From assembly GCA_019802505.1 (NCBI GenBank), contig JAFMOC010000037.1, positions 4,692,001 to 4,756,000 on the forward strand: DNA of 64,000 nt, written 5' to 3'. Under the pieces are notes generated by a model. That model ran no database searches. It saw only the letters and a list, made by a program, of their open reading frames with translations, and was not told the DNA's origin. Below, piece by piece: positions 55,530-63,937 of the stretch. This DNA is from Corydoras sp. C115. Lineage: Eukaryota > Chordata > Actinopteri > Siluriformes > Callichthyidae. Each line of letters starts with the position of its first letter. The first letter of the stretch is position 1. The translations under genes and the position numbers were made by a program.

Positions 55530-58500
55530 AGCAAACTATCAGAATCAACCACATCTACTTTGTTGTGAGATTGAAGTCATGCACTCACATGCACGTTCCA
55601 CTGATTGCCGCACAACATATGATGCACAGCTGTCCCACCCACTTAATATATGAAGGCAGGTGAAGGATGAAACGCGCTTCAGACTGCCGATCAACATTCA
55701 TTTTACATCTAACATAATAATCTGCAAAAGCATCTAGGCTCAAGTCCACATGATATGTTGTTGAGCATAAAATAATTTTGGTGTCTTTAAATAATGTACT
55801 TGCAAGAAGTTCATATATGCCATGTTGACCTTTTTGTATTGACCAGCAGAGTATAAATTGTGCTTATTGCACGCCATAATCAAATTTACCTATGCAGAAA
55901 GTAAATTTAAGTGGGCCTATACTATTTTACTAAATATCGACAAAGCTTATTTATATGGTGTATTTTATTAATGTATGTAATGTATTTAAATTAATTTATT
56001 AATATTTTAATGTCATTTAAGTTTCCTACACCATTAACACAAGTCCATTGTCTCACTGGTTAGAATAAACAAAATTATAAACCAACCTACATTAATGAAA
56101 AATGGTAAATTTATGGTAAACAGCCCCATTCAGTAAGGAATTGCTGCAACACGCTCAGCTCTTACCTTCCTGTGCCCTGGTACACACACTATGCTAAGTC
56201 TGTTTAAACAAATGTAGGTTGATTCACAGTTGTTGGTTGCTTTCTCTAGATACAAAAATAAACATATTATGGATTGTACTTTCTTAAACATTTTTTTGTA
56301 GTAATTAATCTTTTTTTTTTTTTTTTTTTTTAACCTGCAGCTGGTTGGTCAGTTTATTGCAAGAGCCGTTGCAGATCAGATCCTCTCCAAAAACTACATT
56401 GAAGGATATAAGGGAAGAGTTGACTGCGAGCATGCAAGGTTTGTATGCATCTTTCATTCATTCATTATCTTCCGCTTTATCCTATATTAGAGTCGCGGAG
56501 GGGGGTTCCCCATGCCCATCCAGGGGAGGACGTTTTGGGCGCTGGGCAAATACACCCAGGACAGGGTGCCAATCTATCGCTGGGCACACACTCACTCAAA
56601 CAGGCACACTCTATATGGGGCAATTTGGAGAACTCAATTGACTTGATCCATGTTTTTGGACTGTGGGAGGAAACCGGAGAACCCGGAGGAAACCCACGTG
56701 GACACGGGGAGAACATGGAGACTCCACCCAGATAGGGATTTGAACCGGGAATCCCTAGCGCTGAGAGGCGAACGTGCTAACCACTAAGCCACCGAGCCGC
56801 CCCGTTTGTATGCATCTTTGCAATGAAAATCACTTTTTGCTCTAATAACTTCACCCTGTGTGCTTAGGGTTATCCGCATTACAAATGTTTTGTTTACCCA
56901 ACTTGCATTGAAAATGCTGCTTTTTCTTGGCTTACTTTCTACCAACAAGTAAACACAAGATGAATATTAGTCTAAATTGGTACAAACAAGAATAACATTC
57001 CATCTAATCTTTATTTACTAACAAACTAATAGTAGTATCCTAATGGGATCCAGTGATTTTGTAGATGTCTATTTCTGATTCTCGTGACTTGTTTGACTGA
57101 CAGGGCTGCTCTGGACCGTGCTGCCGTTCTGCTTAAAATGAGCAAGGAGGCAGGACTGCGAATTGATAATCTCTGGGGATCAGGTGGTGGCCAAAGGCCT
57201 GTCAATCAACTCACCAAAGAGGTTAGTCCCCAGCCTTGAGCTGTATTACACTGAGTATCATGTAACTACTGACATGTATTCCATTTTAAAGTTTAGCGCT
57301 ACTGATAATTTTATTACTTAATTTTCTGGCTATTAGCTCGAATTATTCATGTAACAAAGCTAGAACCAGCAAATATAAATACCACACCATGCAAAATAAG
57401 ATTTTACTTGAAATTTGTATTACGATGCTAAATTGTGATTACTGCAGCACTTTTTCAGGTTCTAAAATACTACAAGCTCACAATAATAGGACTAAAAGCT
57501 TTATAACCAAGTGATAATGTAACTGATTTAGCCACATTAATTTATCATTCTATGGCTAAAGCATATTACTGTGCTTCTTGTTTGCTGAGCCCAAATTGCT
57601 TTTTACAGAGTTGTGAACACAACACTTTCACAGGTAAACCTGGTGCTAAAAGAGTACATGCTCTCAGGTGATACAGTGGAGGCTGAGCGCTGTTTAAGGG
57701 AACTGGAGGTGCCACATTTTTATCATGAGTTTGTCTACGAGGTAACTACATACATGAAAACAATTCTGTTTAAAGTATGTGACCTACAGTCATGCTTTTG
57801 TAATGACTTAAGACCTGACTTAAAGTTGTATCCATTTAAATAACACCACAGAAAACTGGCAACTATGACATAAAAATTTCTTTTAAGAACTTGAATTACT
57901 ATTTATTCATTGCTTTAAATAATGTGGGTGAATAGAACTTACTAACTGTTGCGTTAGAATGGTTTTATTATTTTTTTGTGTTTTAAAATGAGATGGGAAT
58001 GTGAGAGACCACAATACAAGATGTATGTGTTCATATTATGTAGTGTGTGTGTGTGTGTATATACCAAATACTTGCACTGATTATCTGCACTGTAGTTGTT
58101 GAATTCTACTGCATTGTATTTAGTACAACTATGTCAAACTTTCAAACACTGCGTGTTTCACCATAAATCATGGTGATGCAGGCAAACAGAACGTCTCCAT
58201 TTTTGTTGTTGATGTACTGTGGAAAAAGTAAGGTAATTTGGCTAGTCCGGTATGTAAAGCTTTCATGGACTGCAAAAAAAACCTCACTGCAGTGAAACAG
58301 AAACCTTATTTAAATACACAAAACAGTCAGCATGCAGGTCTCTTAAATCCATTGGTTTATAGAACCAGAGAATGGTTGATGAATGCAGGGGGTGTGTTCT
58401 GGTCAGTAGAAAAAGTGAGATTACTTGTTACTTTTAACTGCCTTAGTTTCATACATTCTCAAAATTGCCCCATATAGAGTGTGTCTGTGTGAGTGAGTGT

Positions 58501-59615
58501 GTGCCCAGCGATGGATTGGCGCCCTGTCCTGGGTCTATCTGCCCAGCGCCCGAGACGTTCTCCCCTGGATGGGCATGGGGAACCCCACCGCGACCCTAAT
58601 AGAGGATAAAGCGGGAGATAATAAATGAATAGTTTCATACATTCATGATTTTGCTTTCTTTTTTTATATAAAACATTACCATAGCACAGAATATTTTTGT
58701 GTAGTGGAATGCCTTTGTGAACATAACCAGGTCATTTCCTACTTTAGCCAGTTTAGTGTATATAAGTTTGATTTTTAACATCAGCATATAATTAATATGC
58801 ATTTTGACATATTTGATTCTTAATTAATGACATTGTGACCTTCTGTAGGAAAGAACATGTACAATTTTTTGTTTTCTGCAGGCGATAGTCATGGTTTTAG
58901 AGTCCAAAGGCGACACAGCACTCCAAATGATCTTAAAGTTGCTGAAATCACTCTTCGACTCCTCGGTTATCACGGTGGACCAAATGAGAAGGGTACAGTG
59001 CCACCTGCTGGCCTTTGTAATATTACAATCATTATTTTAGTTGTGGTAAACTGCCTTTGCTTTATAAAAGGAACAGCAACTAGTAATGGAATTACTGTTT
59101 TATCACCTTTATAACAGGGTTACGAGAGAGTGTATATGGATATTGCTGATATTAATATTGATGTGCCATGTGCTTACTCTATACTGGAGCACTTTGTGGA
59201 CAAGAGCTTTAGTGCTGGAGTCATAGACAAAAAACTTCAAAACCAGTGCCCATGTCGGTGAGTGTGTTAAATACTTGCGCATTTTATTTACACTTGACAA
59301 ATCCATTTAACAGAACTGAGATTTATATGAACAACATAAACTGTTTCACATAGTGAATACTTGTTTATATATACTGTAGATGCATGAACTACAACAGTTA
59401 AAATTACAGCAGCAACAGCATTATAATAGTAAAATTGTAATGCTGTTACTGCTGTAGTTTCTTCACTGCATTCTATATTATGTAATTGAGACTTTTTCTG
59501 CTTTGTGTTTTACATTCAAGAGGCAAAAAATGTGAGGTCATGATAAAATAGTTATGGAAAGACCTGTTTTTCAGGCAAAGCATATTTGCATGGTCAATAC
59601 AGCAGTGTGCAGGAT

Positions 59616-59651
<36 letters not shown>

Positions 59652-59885
59652 CTTCTCTCTCTCTTAAATTAATAAAATACTTGCTTAGCTAGAAAGATCC
59701 ACACCTTATAGATGACTTGTATAATATTGCTTGTGTGAAGGCGATAAACAAGTAAAAGATTAGATTAGTATTTTTTTTTTTTAATATTTGTTTGTTTCTT
59801 CTCCCCCCCCCCCCCCCTTCCCAGAGGAAGAAAGAGGTTTGTCAGTGAAGGAGATGGTGGACGCCTCAAATCCGAAAGCTACTAA
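48650..59885 (+). CDS. pdcd4: Programmed cell death protein 4 (translation repressor), 11 coding exons
   Basis: PDCD4 binds eIF4A through two MA3 domains, blocks its helicase activity and eIF4G binding, and so represses cap-dependent translation; it is a tumour suppressor that also binds RNA through its N-terminus. Joined coding exons: 48650-48692, 49638-49931, 52649-52743, 53060-53173, 53296-53517, 56341-56438, 57104-57221, 57634-57741, 58882-58992, 59118-59257, 59825-59885. Phases agree and the sum is 1,404 bp, 467 aa; human is 469 aa. Visible features are the basic AKAKRRLRKNSSRDSGRGDS segment with the DSGRGDS beta-TrCP degron, GRGLPKKGGAGGKGVWGTPG, MA3-1 (about 157-280), MA3-2 (about 320-445) and the C-terminal RGRKRFVSEGDGGRLKSESY with the Akt-site serine. 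The start is the first ATG of the 5'-most coding exon. Identity is certain; only the first 14 residues are weakly conserved. Confidence 0.98.
48693..49637 (+). other. pdcd4 intron 2
   Basis: This contains a piece related to the foldback-like repeat (about 48760-49040) and a poly-A run at 49241-49260. Confidence 0.7.
48760..49040. mobile_element. Foldback-like non-autonomous element, copy C (partial)
   Basis: CTGACTGTAGTCCATCTGTT at about 48827 matches the left arm of copy A, and GTGCAGCAACAAATGAACTG at about 49012 matches the known body. Boundaries are approximate. Confidence 0.6.
49638..49931 (+). CDS. pdcd4: pdcd4 exon 3 (basic N-terminal region, degron)
   Basis: It encodes NEINGNWVPAPAGTMHEARL, then KAKAKRRLRKNSSRDSGRGD with S6K/Akt-type site and DSG phosphodegron, then LDRRSRLGKGRGLPKKG. 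In mammals phosphorylation here leads to beta-TrCP-mediated turnover. Confidence 0.97.
52364..52413 (+). repeat. 25-bp tandem duplication
   Basis: The unit GGAGGTGTGGTGGTAA with flanks occurs twice in a row, immediately before the palindrome. Confidence 0.85.
52431..52548. repeat. 118-bp near-perfect palindrome with (TA)n core
   Basis: The 25-bp arms at 52431-52455 (beginning AGCCAGTCTCAAAC) and 52524-52548 are exact reverse complements, and the TA core between them is self-complementary. The whole unit can fold as one long hairpin in the pdcd4 pre-mRNA. Confidence 0.95.
52649..52743 (+). CDS. pdcd4: pdcd4 exon 4
   Basis: It encodes GGAGGKGVWGTPGQVYDEEE and DPNYDEDQ, nearly identical to human. 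The acceptor is cttctttgtag, about 100 bp after a 118-bp palindrome in the intron. Confidence 0.97.
52744..53059 (+). other. pdcd4 intron 4
   Basis: A 316-bp intron made largely of simple sequence: poly-A, poly-T (52890-52909) and (ATT)n at 52925-52974. Confidence 0.85.
53060..53173 (+). CDS. pdcd4: pdcd4 exon 5 (start of MA3-1)
   Basis: It encodes ESCVYETVVLPLDDGDF and PIMQEYFEHGDANEVA, the first helices of MA3-1. The donor is GCT|gtaagt. Confidence 0.98.
53296..53517 (+). CDS. pdcd4: pdcd4 exon 6 (MA3-1)
   Basis: It encodes VPLLAVSLALESKASHRELT and LPDLVLDTPTAPQ, the core of MA3-1 that contacts eIF4A. Intron 5 before it is only 122 bp and very T-rich. Confidence 0.98.
53908..54224 (-). 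mobile_element. SINE (same family), minus orientation, internal deletion
   Basis: It reads from TATCTTCCACTTTATCCTC to CACTAAGCCACCC on the + strand, missing the B-box region. A 13-bp target-site duplication CATTTTTAATTAT flanks it (53895-53907 and 54225-54237). Confidence 0.93.
55446..55528. repeat. Poly-T (33) next to poly-G (39) homopolymers
   Basis: The T run at 55446-55478 is followed by a short spacer and an uninterrupted G run at 55490-55528. It may form G-quadruplex structures or be partly a sequencing or assembly artefact. Confidence 0.9.
56341..56438 (+). CDS. pdcd4: pdcd4 exon 7 (end of MA3-1)
   Basis: It encodes LVGQFIARAVADQILSKNYI and ends CATGCAAG before gtttgt, phase 2. The donor lies at the edge of the target-site duplication of a SINE, so a second copy of the donor-like sequence follows the element. 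Confidence 0.97.
56439..57103 (+). other. pdcd4 intron 7
   Basis: Most of its first half is a SINE inserted 16 bp after the exon; the remainder is plain intron. Confidence 0.85.
56455..56803 (-). mobile_element. Full-length SINE inserted at the pdcd4 exon 7 donor
   Basis: This antisense copy of the main family has an intact tRNA-like head (GGCTTAGTGG on the minus strand). The 16-bp target-site duplication GTTTGTATGCATCTTT (56439-56454 and 56804-56819) begins exactly with the GT of the exon 7 splice donor. Confidence 0.96.
57104..57221 (+). CDS. pdcd4: pdcd4 exon 8 (inter-domain linker)
   Basis: It encodes AALDRAAVLLKMSKE, then LWGSGGGQRPVNQLTKE, the linker leading to MA3-2. The acceptor is gtttgactgacag. 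Confidence 0.97.
57222..57633 (+). other. pdcd4 intron 8
   Basis: A 412-bp AT-rich intron, nothing recognisable. Confidence 0.8.
57634..57741 (+). CDS. pdcd4: pdcd4 exon 9 (MA3-2)
   Basis: It encodes VNLVLKEYMLSGDTVEAERC and LRELEVPHFYHEFVYE, the first part of MA3-2. Confidence 0.98.
57742..58881 (+). other. pdcd4 intron 9
   Basis: This contains a 5'-truncated SINE (58459-58629). Otherwise AT-rich, with a short TG run near 58041-58058. Confidence 0.8.
58459..58629 (+). mobile_element. 5'-truncated SINE (3' half)
   Basis: It begins at AAAATTGCCCCATATAGAGT and ends with GATAATAAATGAA. A 15-bp target-site duplication TAGTTTCATACATTC flanks it (58444-58458 and 58630-58644), showing an authentic truncated insertion rather than later loss. 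Confidence 0.95.
58882..58992 (+). CDS. pdcd4: pdcd4 exon 10 (MA3-2)
   Basis: It encodes AIVMVLESKGDTALQMILKL and SSVITVDQMRR. The acceptor is gttttctgcag and the donor AGG|gtacag. Confidence 0.98.
59118..59257 (+). CDS. pdcd4: pdcd4 exon 11 (MA3-2)
   Basis: It encodes GYERVYMDIADINIDVPCAY and SILEHFVDKSFSAGVID, ending CPCR in place of human CPSR. Only 125 bp separate it from exon 10. Confidence 0.98.
59258..59824 (+). other. pdcd4 intron 11
   Basis: A 567-bp intron with a poly-T run (about 59618-59651) and a poly-C acceptor tract (about 59802-59817). Confidence 0.85.
59825..59885 (+). CDS. pdcd4: pdcd4 exon 12 (C-terminus and stop)
   Basis: It encodes GRKRFVSEGDGGRLKSESY then TAA. The acceptor follows a long poly-C tract (cccccccccttcccag). 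The KRFVSEGD serine corresponds to the human Akt site Ser457. Confidence 0.98.
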
Positions 59886-60067
59886 GTGCGGCGTCTCAAA
59901 TCAATCTTGTTCGCCACGTTCAAGGAAACTAGTGCTACTTGTTAAACTTTGAGTCTGTGCGTTCTACAGATTTAGGTAAAGTTCTCCTTCTGTCTGTCGA
60001 GACTGTAGAGCTTATGCAGAGCAACGTGGTGATGGGAATAACCCAGCGCTTAACCCGAAGGACTCCT

Positions 60068-60107
<40 letters not shown>

Positions 60108-60120
60108 ACTGAGGTGACCA

Positions 60121-60129
60121 GATAAGCTA
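60121..60129 (+). promoter_or_regulatory. pdcd4: miR-21 target site
   Basis: GATAAGCTA pairs with nucleotides 1-9 of miR-21-5p. It starts about 236 nt after the stop codon, close to the validated mammalian PDCD4 site (about nt 228-249 of the 3' UTR), which argues for true conservation. Confidence 0.85.
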
Positions 60130-60556
60130 AACCCTGAAAAAGTGCCACACTTTAAAATGAGTCATTCCAGGTTTTGTATTTTTGTTTTTACTGCCACTCT
60201 GCAGCACTTCACCCAGTCAGCTAGATGACCTAATCCTGTCTTAATTAATCCTTTTTCTCATCAGTATACACTTTGGGTAAGGATTTCCTCTCAGCAGTGT
60301 TTATGGCGGTGATTTTAGGTTTTCATGTCTCAGATCCTGTTGTTGGTTCAAAACTGTTTCTCAAATCAGCCTGAATGTTGTATCTTTTTCTGCTTTCAAC
60401 AAAGACCTTAATGTTAAATGCATCTGATCAGACAGGTAATGCAGAGAAACGAGAACCAATTTAAACTGTTTCACAAAATGTTTAAAGTTATTTTTATATA
60501 TCATGTTTCACTGAAGTGACTGGCTTGTTCCTGCTTTTTGTTGACTGTGGTTTATT

Positions 60557-60573
60557 AATAAAGATTTAATAAA
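60557..60573 (+). terminator. pdcd4: pdcd4 polyadenylation signals
   Basis: Two AATAAA hexamers 5 bp apart, about 670 bp after the stop codon. Confidence 0.75.
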
Positions 60574-60715
60574 TTTAAACTGGACTGTATACAAAGAGTT
60601 TGACCAAAAGAAAGAAAACAAACTACCATCCACATTTCATCACATCTCTTTTAAAGCAAATATTTTTTTAAAAATCGTTTAAAAATACCTAATTAACAAA
60701 ATAATGTTTGTGATT

Positions 60716-60721
60716 TTTATT
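60716..60721 (-). terminator. bbip1: Candidate bbip1 polyadenylation signal
   Basis: TTTATT on the + strand reads AATAAA on the minus strand, about 240 bp beyond the bbip1 stop. The pdcd4 and bbip1 transcripts would end about 100-150 bp apart, converging. Confidence 0.5.
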
Positions 60722-60959
60722 TAATCAGCGCCATTCACTTCTAAACTAGCATGCAGCAAATTTTTTCACAACTTTAATACCATGTTCATATTTAAACATT
60801 CCATTTAACAGCAAACTTTCATTTCAAATGGTAAGAAATCAAATTCAGCATTAAACATTTCTACATGGTTCATTATATTAAAAGTACATAACTAACTGCA
60901 GTAATTTTAATACAATTAGGTAAATAATTAATTGTGCACTTCAAAGCATTTTAACTCTA

Positions 60960-61123
60960 CTAAGCTTGCTCTGAACAGTCCTTGCTGTCATTTTCCTGCT
61001 GTCTGATGAGCTCCTGTGCCTCCTGTTGCATCTTTTCCAGCTTCTCCAGTGTGACCGATTTTAGAGGCAGCAGTTTGGGCTTGCACAAAACCAGAGAGGG
61101 AACATCCTCCACTGACAACTGTC
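60960..61123 (-). CDS. bbip1: bbip1 last coding exon
   Basis: The acceptor gtgtttag is followed by GACAGTTG. It encodes QLSVEDVPSLVLCKPKLLPL to EQENDSKDCSEQA-type acidic tail and TAG. The coiled helical segment TLEKLEKMQQEAQELIRQQE is conserved. Confidence 0.95.
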
Positions 61124-61576
61124 CTAAACACATACACACACATTTACAATTGAACTGTGTACATTTAAGATTCAGGGCATACATTAATATCTTTAGATTT
61201 TCAGAAGAATCAGAGTCACATTGCTCATCTCTAACTGAAACGATGTGTGATTTGCTTTATTTTTACTTTATTACAGCATTAAACTTTGTTTCACTTTGTT
61301 TGGCGACTTCCAAAATTCTCATGTTTGGCTCAACACCACCAGTCTTTTACCAATGACTGTCCCACAGCTACAACTATTTGTCAAGAATAAGAAAGGTGTG
61401 ATGCCAGTGATACCACGACTCAGATTTAACATGTTTGCACAAAAAGCAAAAGTATTACAACATTTTTTCCTATAATTATGCTATCACTTTAATATCACTA
61501 TTGATTTGCATTCTTAGCTCTTTATTTTACCTTGTTTGGGTAGAACCTCATGGAACATGGTCTTTATTTCCGGCAT
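60960..61576 (-). CDS. bbip1: BBSome-interacting protein 1 (BBIP10), two coding exons
   Basis: BBIP1 is the small subunit of the BBSome, the coat complex that moves membrane proteins in and out of primary cilia; loss causes Bardet-Biedl syndrome 18. Joined exons on the minus strand are 61576-61531 and 61123-60960, 210 bp, 69 aa. The first encodes MPEIKTMFHEVLPKQ (human MAEVKSMFREVLPKQ) and the second LVLCKPKLLPLKSVTLEKLE, the family signature. The split codon gives Gly, as in human. Its place next to pdcd4 in convergent orientation matches human 10q25. Confidence 0.95.
61124..61530 (-). other. bbip1 intron between coding exons
   Basis: A 407-bp AT-rich intron; the reading frame open across its edge on the minus strand is incidental. 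Confidence 0.8.
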
Positions 61577-61595
61577 TGTTGTATTACTCAAACCC
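61531..61595 (-). CDS. bbip1: bbip1 exon with start codon
   Basis: On the minus strand the acceptor tttgcctgtag precedes 61595; 19 nt of 5' UTR lead to the ATG at 61576-61574. The donor is CAAG|gtaaaa at 61531. A further non-coding exon must lie upstream (higher coordinates) but was not located. Confidence 0.88.
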
Positions 61596-61810
61596 CTACA
61601 GGCAAAATATGAGAATTTTTAAATAGTGTACAATATTTAAAAAGTACATTATTTTGTATGAAAATTACATTTCCATGTTGTTTAACTGAAGGATGGGTTT
61701 TTAAACCAGAATATTTATTTATATTGGCCTCACTTGTTGCACTGAATTTAACACATCAAACAGTCTGATTAGGCATCAACTTAATATATAATATAGAAGG
61801 ACAAAATTAG

Positions 61811-62071
61811 GTTGGCATGTTTGCCTCTCAGCGCTGGGAATTCAGGTTCAAATCCCAATCTAGGTAAAGTTTCCATGTTCTGTTTTCATGGTTACGTGGG
61901 TTCTCAGGTTTCCTCCCACATTCCAAAAAACATGGGTAAATTGAATGCTCTAAATTGCCCCATGTGTGTGAGTGAGTGTGCCCAGTGATAGCTTGGTGCC
62001 TGAAACCCTCTCCCCTGGATGGGAATGTGACCTCCTGGCAACCCTAGCAGAGGGTTAAGTGGAAGGAAATG
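61811..62071 (+). mobile_element. Old, diverged SINE copy (same family)
   Basis: TGCCTCTCAGCGCTGGGAAT, CAGGTTTCCTCCCACA and TCTCCCCTGGATGGGAA are recognisable with many substitutions, indicating an older insertion. It lies in the bbip1 upstream or 5' UTR intron region. Confidence 0.85.
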
Positions 62072-62415
62072 TAGTGATGGGCACAATGACATCTTTCTTA
62101 AAAGCAATTTCGTACTTAATACTTTTATTCTTAAGGAATTTGAAAATAGCAAAATTATTGAACTCAAGCATTTCTGCTTCTTAAAACTACCTAATCAGAT
62201 TTTTCTTTTTTTTTCTCTTTTGCTTTGTTAAGTCCTAACTGTTTAAATTGCCAATTTATTCTTACTATATACATACATTTGTACATTTTATAACTTGAGA
62301 AACTGTAACATCTGCAAATTCTCCTTCGGGATCAACGAAGAATTCTGATTCTAAAAAGTCAAAGGTTTGATTGACCTTCTTACCAGAAAATAAATTAATA
62401 AAATCTAAAATCAAT

Positions 62416-62641
62416 CATCCATTCATTATCTATCCAGGGGAGAACATCTCGGGCGCTGGGCAGATACACCCAGGAAAGGCGCCAATCCATCGCTGGGCAC
62501 ACACTCACTCACACAGACACACTCTATATGGGGCAATTTTGAGAATTCAATTGACTTGATCCATGTTTTTGGACTGTGGGAGGAAAGCGGAGAACCCGGA
62601 GGAAACCCACGCAGACACGGGGAGAACATGGAAACTCCACC
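62416..62641 (-). mobile_element. SINE fragment, minus orientation, part of a head-to-head pair
   Basis: It reads from ATTCATTATC through CAGGGGAGAACATCTCGG to GGAAACTCCACC, lacking the head and an internal piece. It directly abuts the plus-orientation copy at 62642. Confidence 0.9.
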
Positions 62642-62980
62642 GGGTGGCTTAGTGGCTAGCACGTTCGCCTCTCAGCACTAGGGATTCCCGGTTCGAATCC
62701 CCATCTGGGTGGAGTTTCCATGTTCTCCCCATGTCTGCGTGGGTTTCCTCCGGGTTCTCCGGTTTCCTCCCACAGTCCAAAAACATAGATCAAGTCAATT
62801 GAATTCTCAAAATTGCCCCATATAGAGTGTGTCTGTGTGAGTGAGTGTGTGCCCTGCGATGGATTGGCGCCCTGTCCTGGGTCTATCTGCCCAGCGCCCG
62901 AGACGTTCCCCCCTGGATGGGCATGGGGAACCCCACCGCGACCCTAATAGTGGATAAAGCGGGAGATCATGAATGAATGA
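62642..62980 (+). mobile_element. SINE, plus orientation, part of a head-to-head pair
   Basis: A nearly full-length copy from GGTGGCTTAGTGGCTAGC to GAATGAATGA. Together with the adjacent minus copy it makes a long inverted repeat of about 220 bp per arm. Confidence 0.93.
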
Positions 62981-63680
62981 ATTTTATACATATAAAATTG
63001 TGTTTTAGTGTTGTGTTTGTATTTATTATTTAAGTATTATCAAACGATATTAAACATTTATACTTTACGACGCTCAAATCACTGTCTCTCGTGTCGGACA
63101 CTTCGTTCTAAAGTATAAATTCCAGAACAACTCGCTCCACTGTTTTCAGTTCAGGGTTCTCTGGGTTCTCGTTCGTGTTAATATTCTAAAACTCTTTTCG
63201 ATATGATTTGCGATCGGTGAATGTAAACAAGAATAGGTTGCGGTTAGATTTATTGCAGGCTTATTATGTTGTGCTGTCGATTCTCTAAAACCTGTCTTAA
63301 GTTAGACAGATGAGATTTTATTAATGTTCCACAGTATGATCTGATCAGATCTGCTCTATCTATAGAGTAAATACTAAAACAATTATGTAACAATAAAATA
63401 AATCCAACAGATAGAGTCGTTGTGGTTACCTTAAGGATGATCCGTCTCCCGTTGGTAGATAACTAATAACAGCTTACTTTGCTTTAAGATTACTAAATCG
63501 TTGGGAAAAACAACATTTGAAAGTCCACTTCATAGGGAACCTCCAGGGGTTTACAGACCTGATTAAGTATACAGCCCTTTAATCCTGCGTTGCCGTGGGA
63601 CGCTTGTTTCTTCCTCAGGTGTTATTGCTGATCCAGGTCTGCCACCTGGCGGACATATTGGAATTGCAGTTGCTTTTTTA
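62981..63680. other. Region upstream of bbip1
   Basis: Balanced composition compared with the introns, especially 63060-63260 and 63410-63660. It may include the bbip1 first exon and promoter and possibly the start region of a divergent neighbour (SHOC2 in human), but no exon is supported. A CTCF-like motif lies at 63639-63652. Confidence 0.4.
63639..63652 (-). promoter_or_regulatory. CTCF-like motif
   Basis: On the minus strand it reads CCGCCAGGTGGCAG, one mismatch from the core consensus CCGCGNGGNGGCAG. Occupancy is unknown. Confidence 0.4.
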
Positions 63681-63897
63681 TATTACATTACATTACATTA
63701 CATTTGGTCATTTAGCAGACGCTTTTATCCAAAGTGACTTACAAGGTGAGCACAGGGTTAATCACAGCATCCCTGGAGCAATGAGGGTTAAGGGCTTTGC
63801 TCAAGGACCCACATTGGTTACTTCAGTGGACCTGGGATTTGAACCCCCAACCTTCAGATTGATAGCTCAACACCCTAACCACTGAGCTACCACACCA
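63681..63897 (-). mobile_element. tRNA-derived SINE, second family, minus orientation
   Basis: On the minus strand it runs from a tRNA-like head (GGTAGCTCAGTGGTTAGGGT, B-box GGTTCAAATCC) to GGATAAAAGCGTCTGCTAAATG-type sequence and an (AATGT)n tail. Related to 37764-37957. Confidence 0.88.
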
Positions 63898-63937
63898 CAC
63901 CCACACACATTTTTTAAATTGCAGATTGAATATACAT

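Larger units (their letters stand above)
53518..56340 (+). other. pdcd4 intron 6
   Basis: A 2.8-kb intron with a minus-strand SINE (53908-54224), a T33/G39 homopolymer pair (55446-55528) and a poly-T at about 56310-56330 before the exon 7 acceptor. A balanced-composition block lies at about 54900-55250. Confidence 0.8.
59886..60590 (+). other. pdcd4: pdcd4 3' UTR
   Basis: It extends from the stop to two AATAAA signals at 60557-60562 and 60568-60573. It contains a (CA)n tract (60077-60106) and a miR-21 seed site directly after it. Confidence 0.8.
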
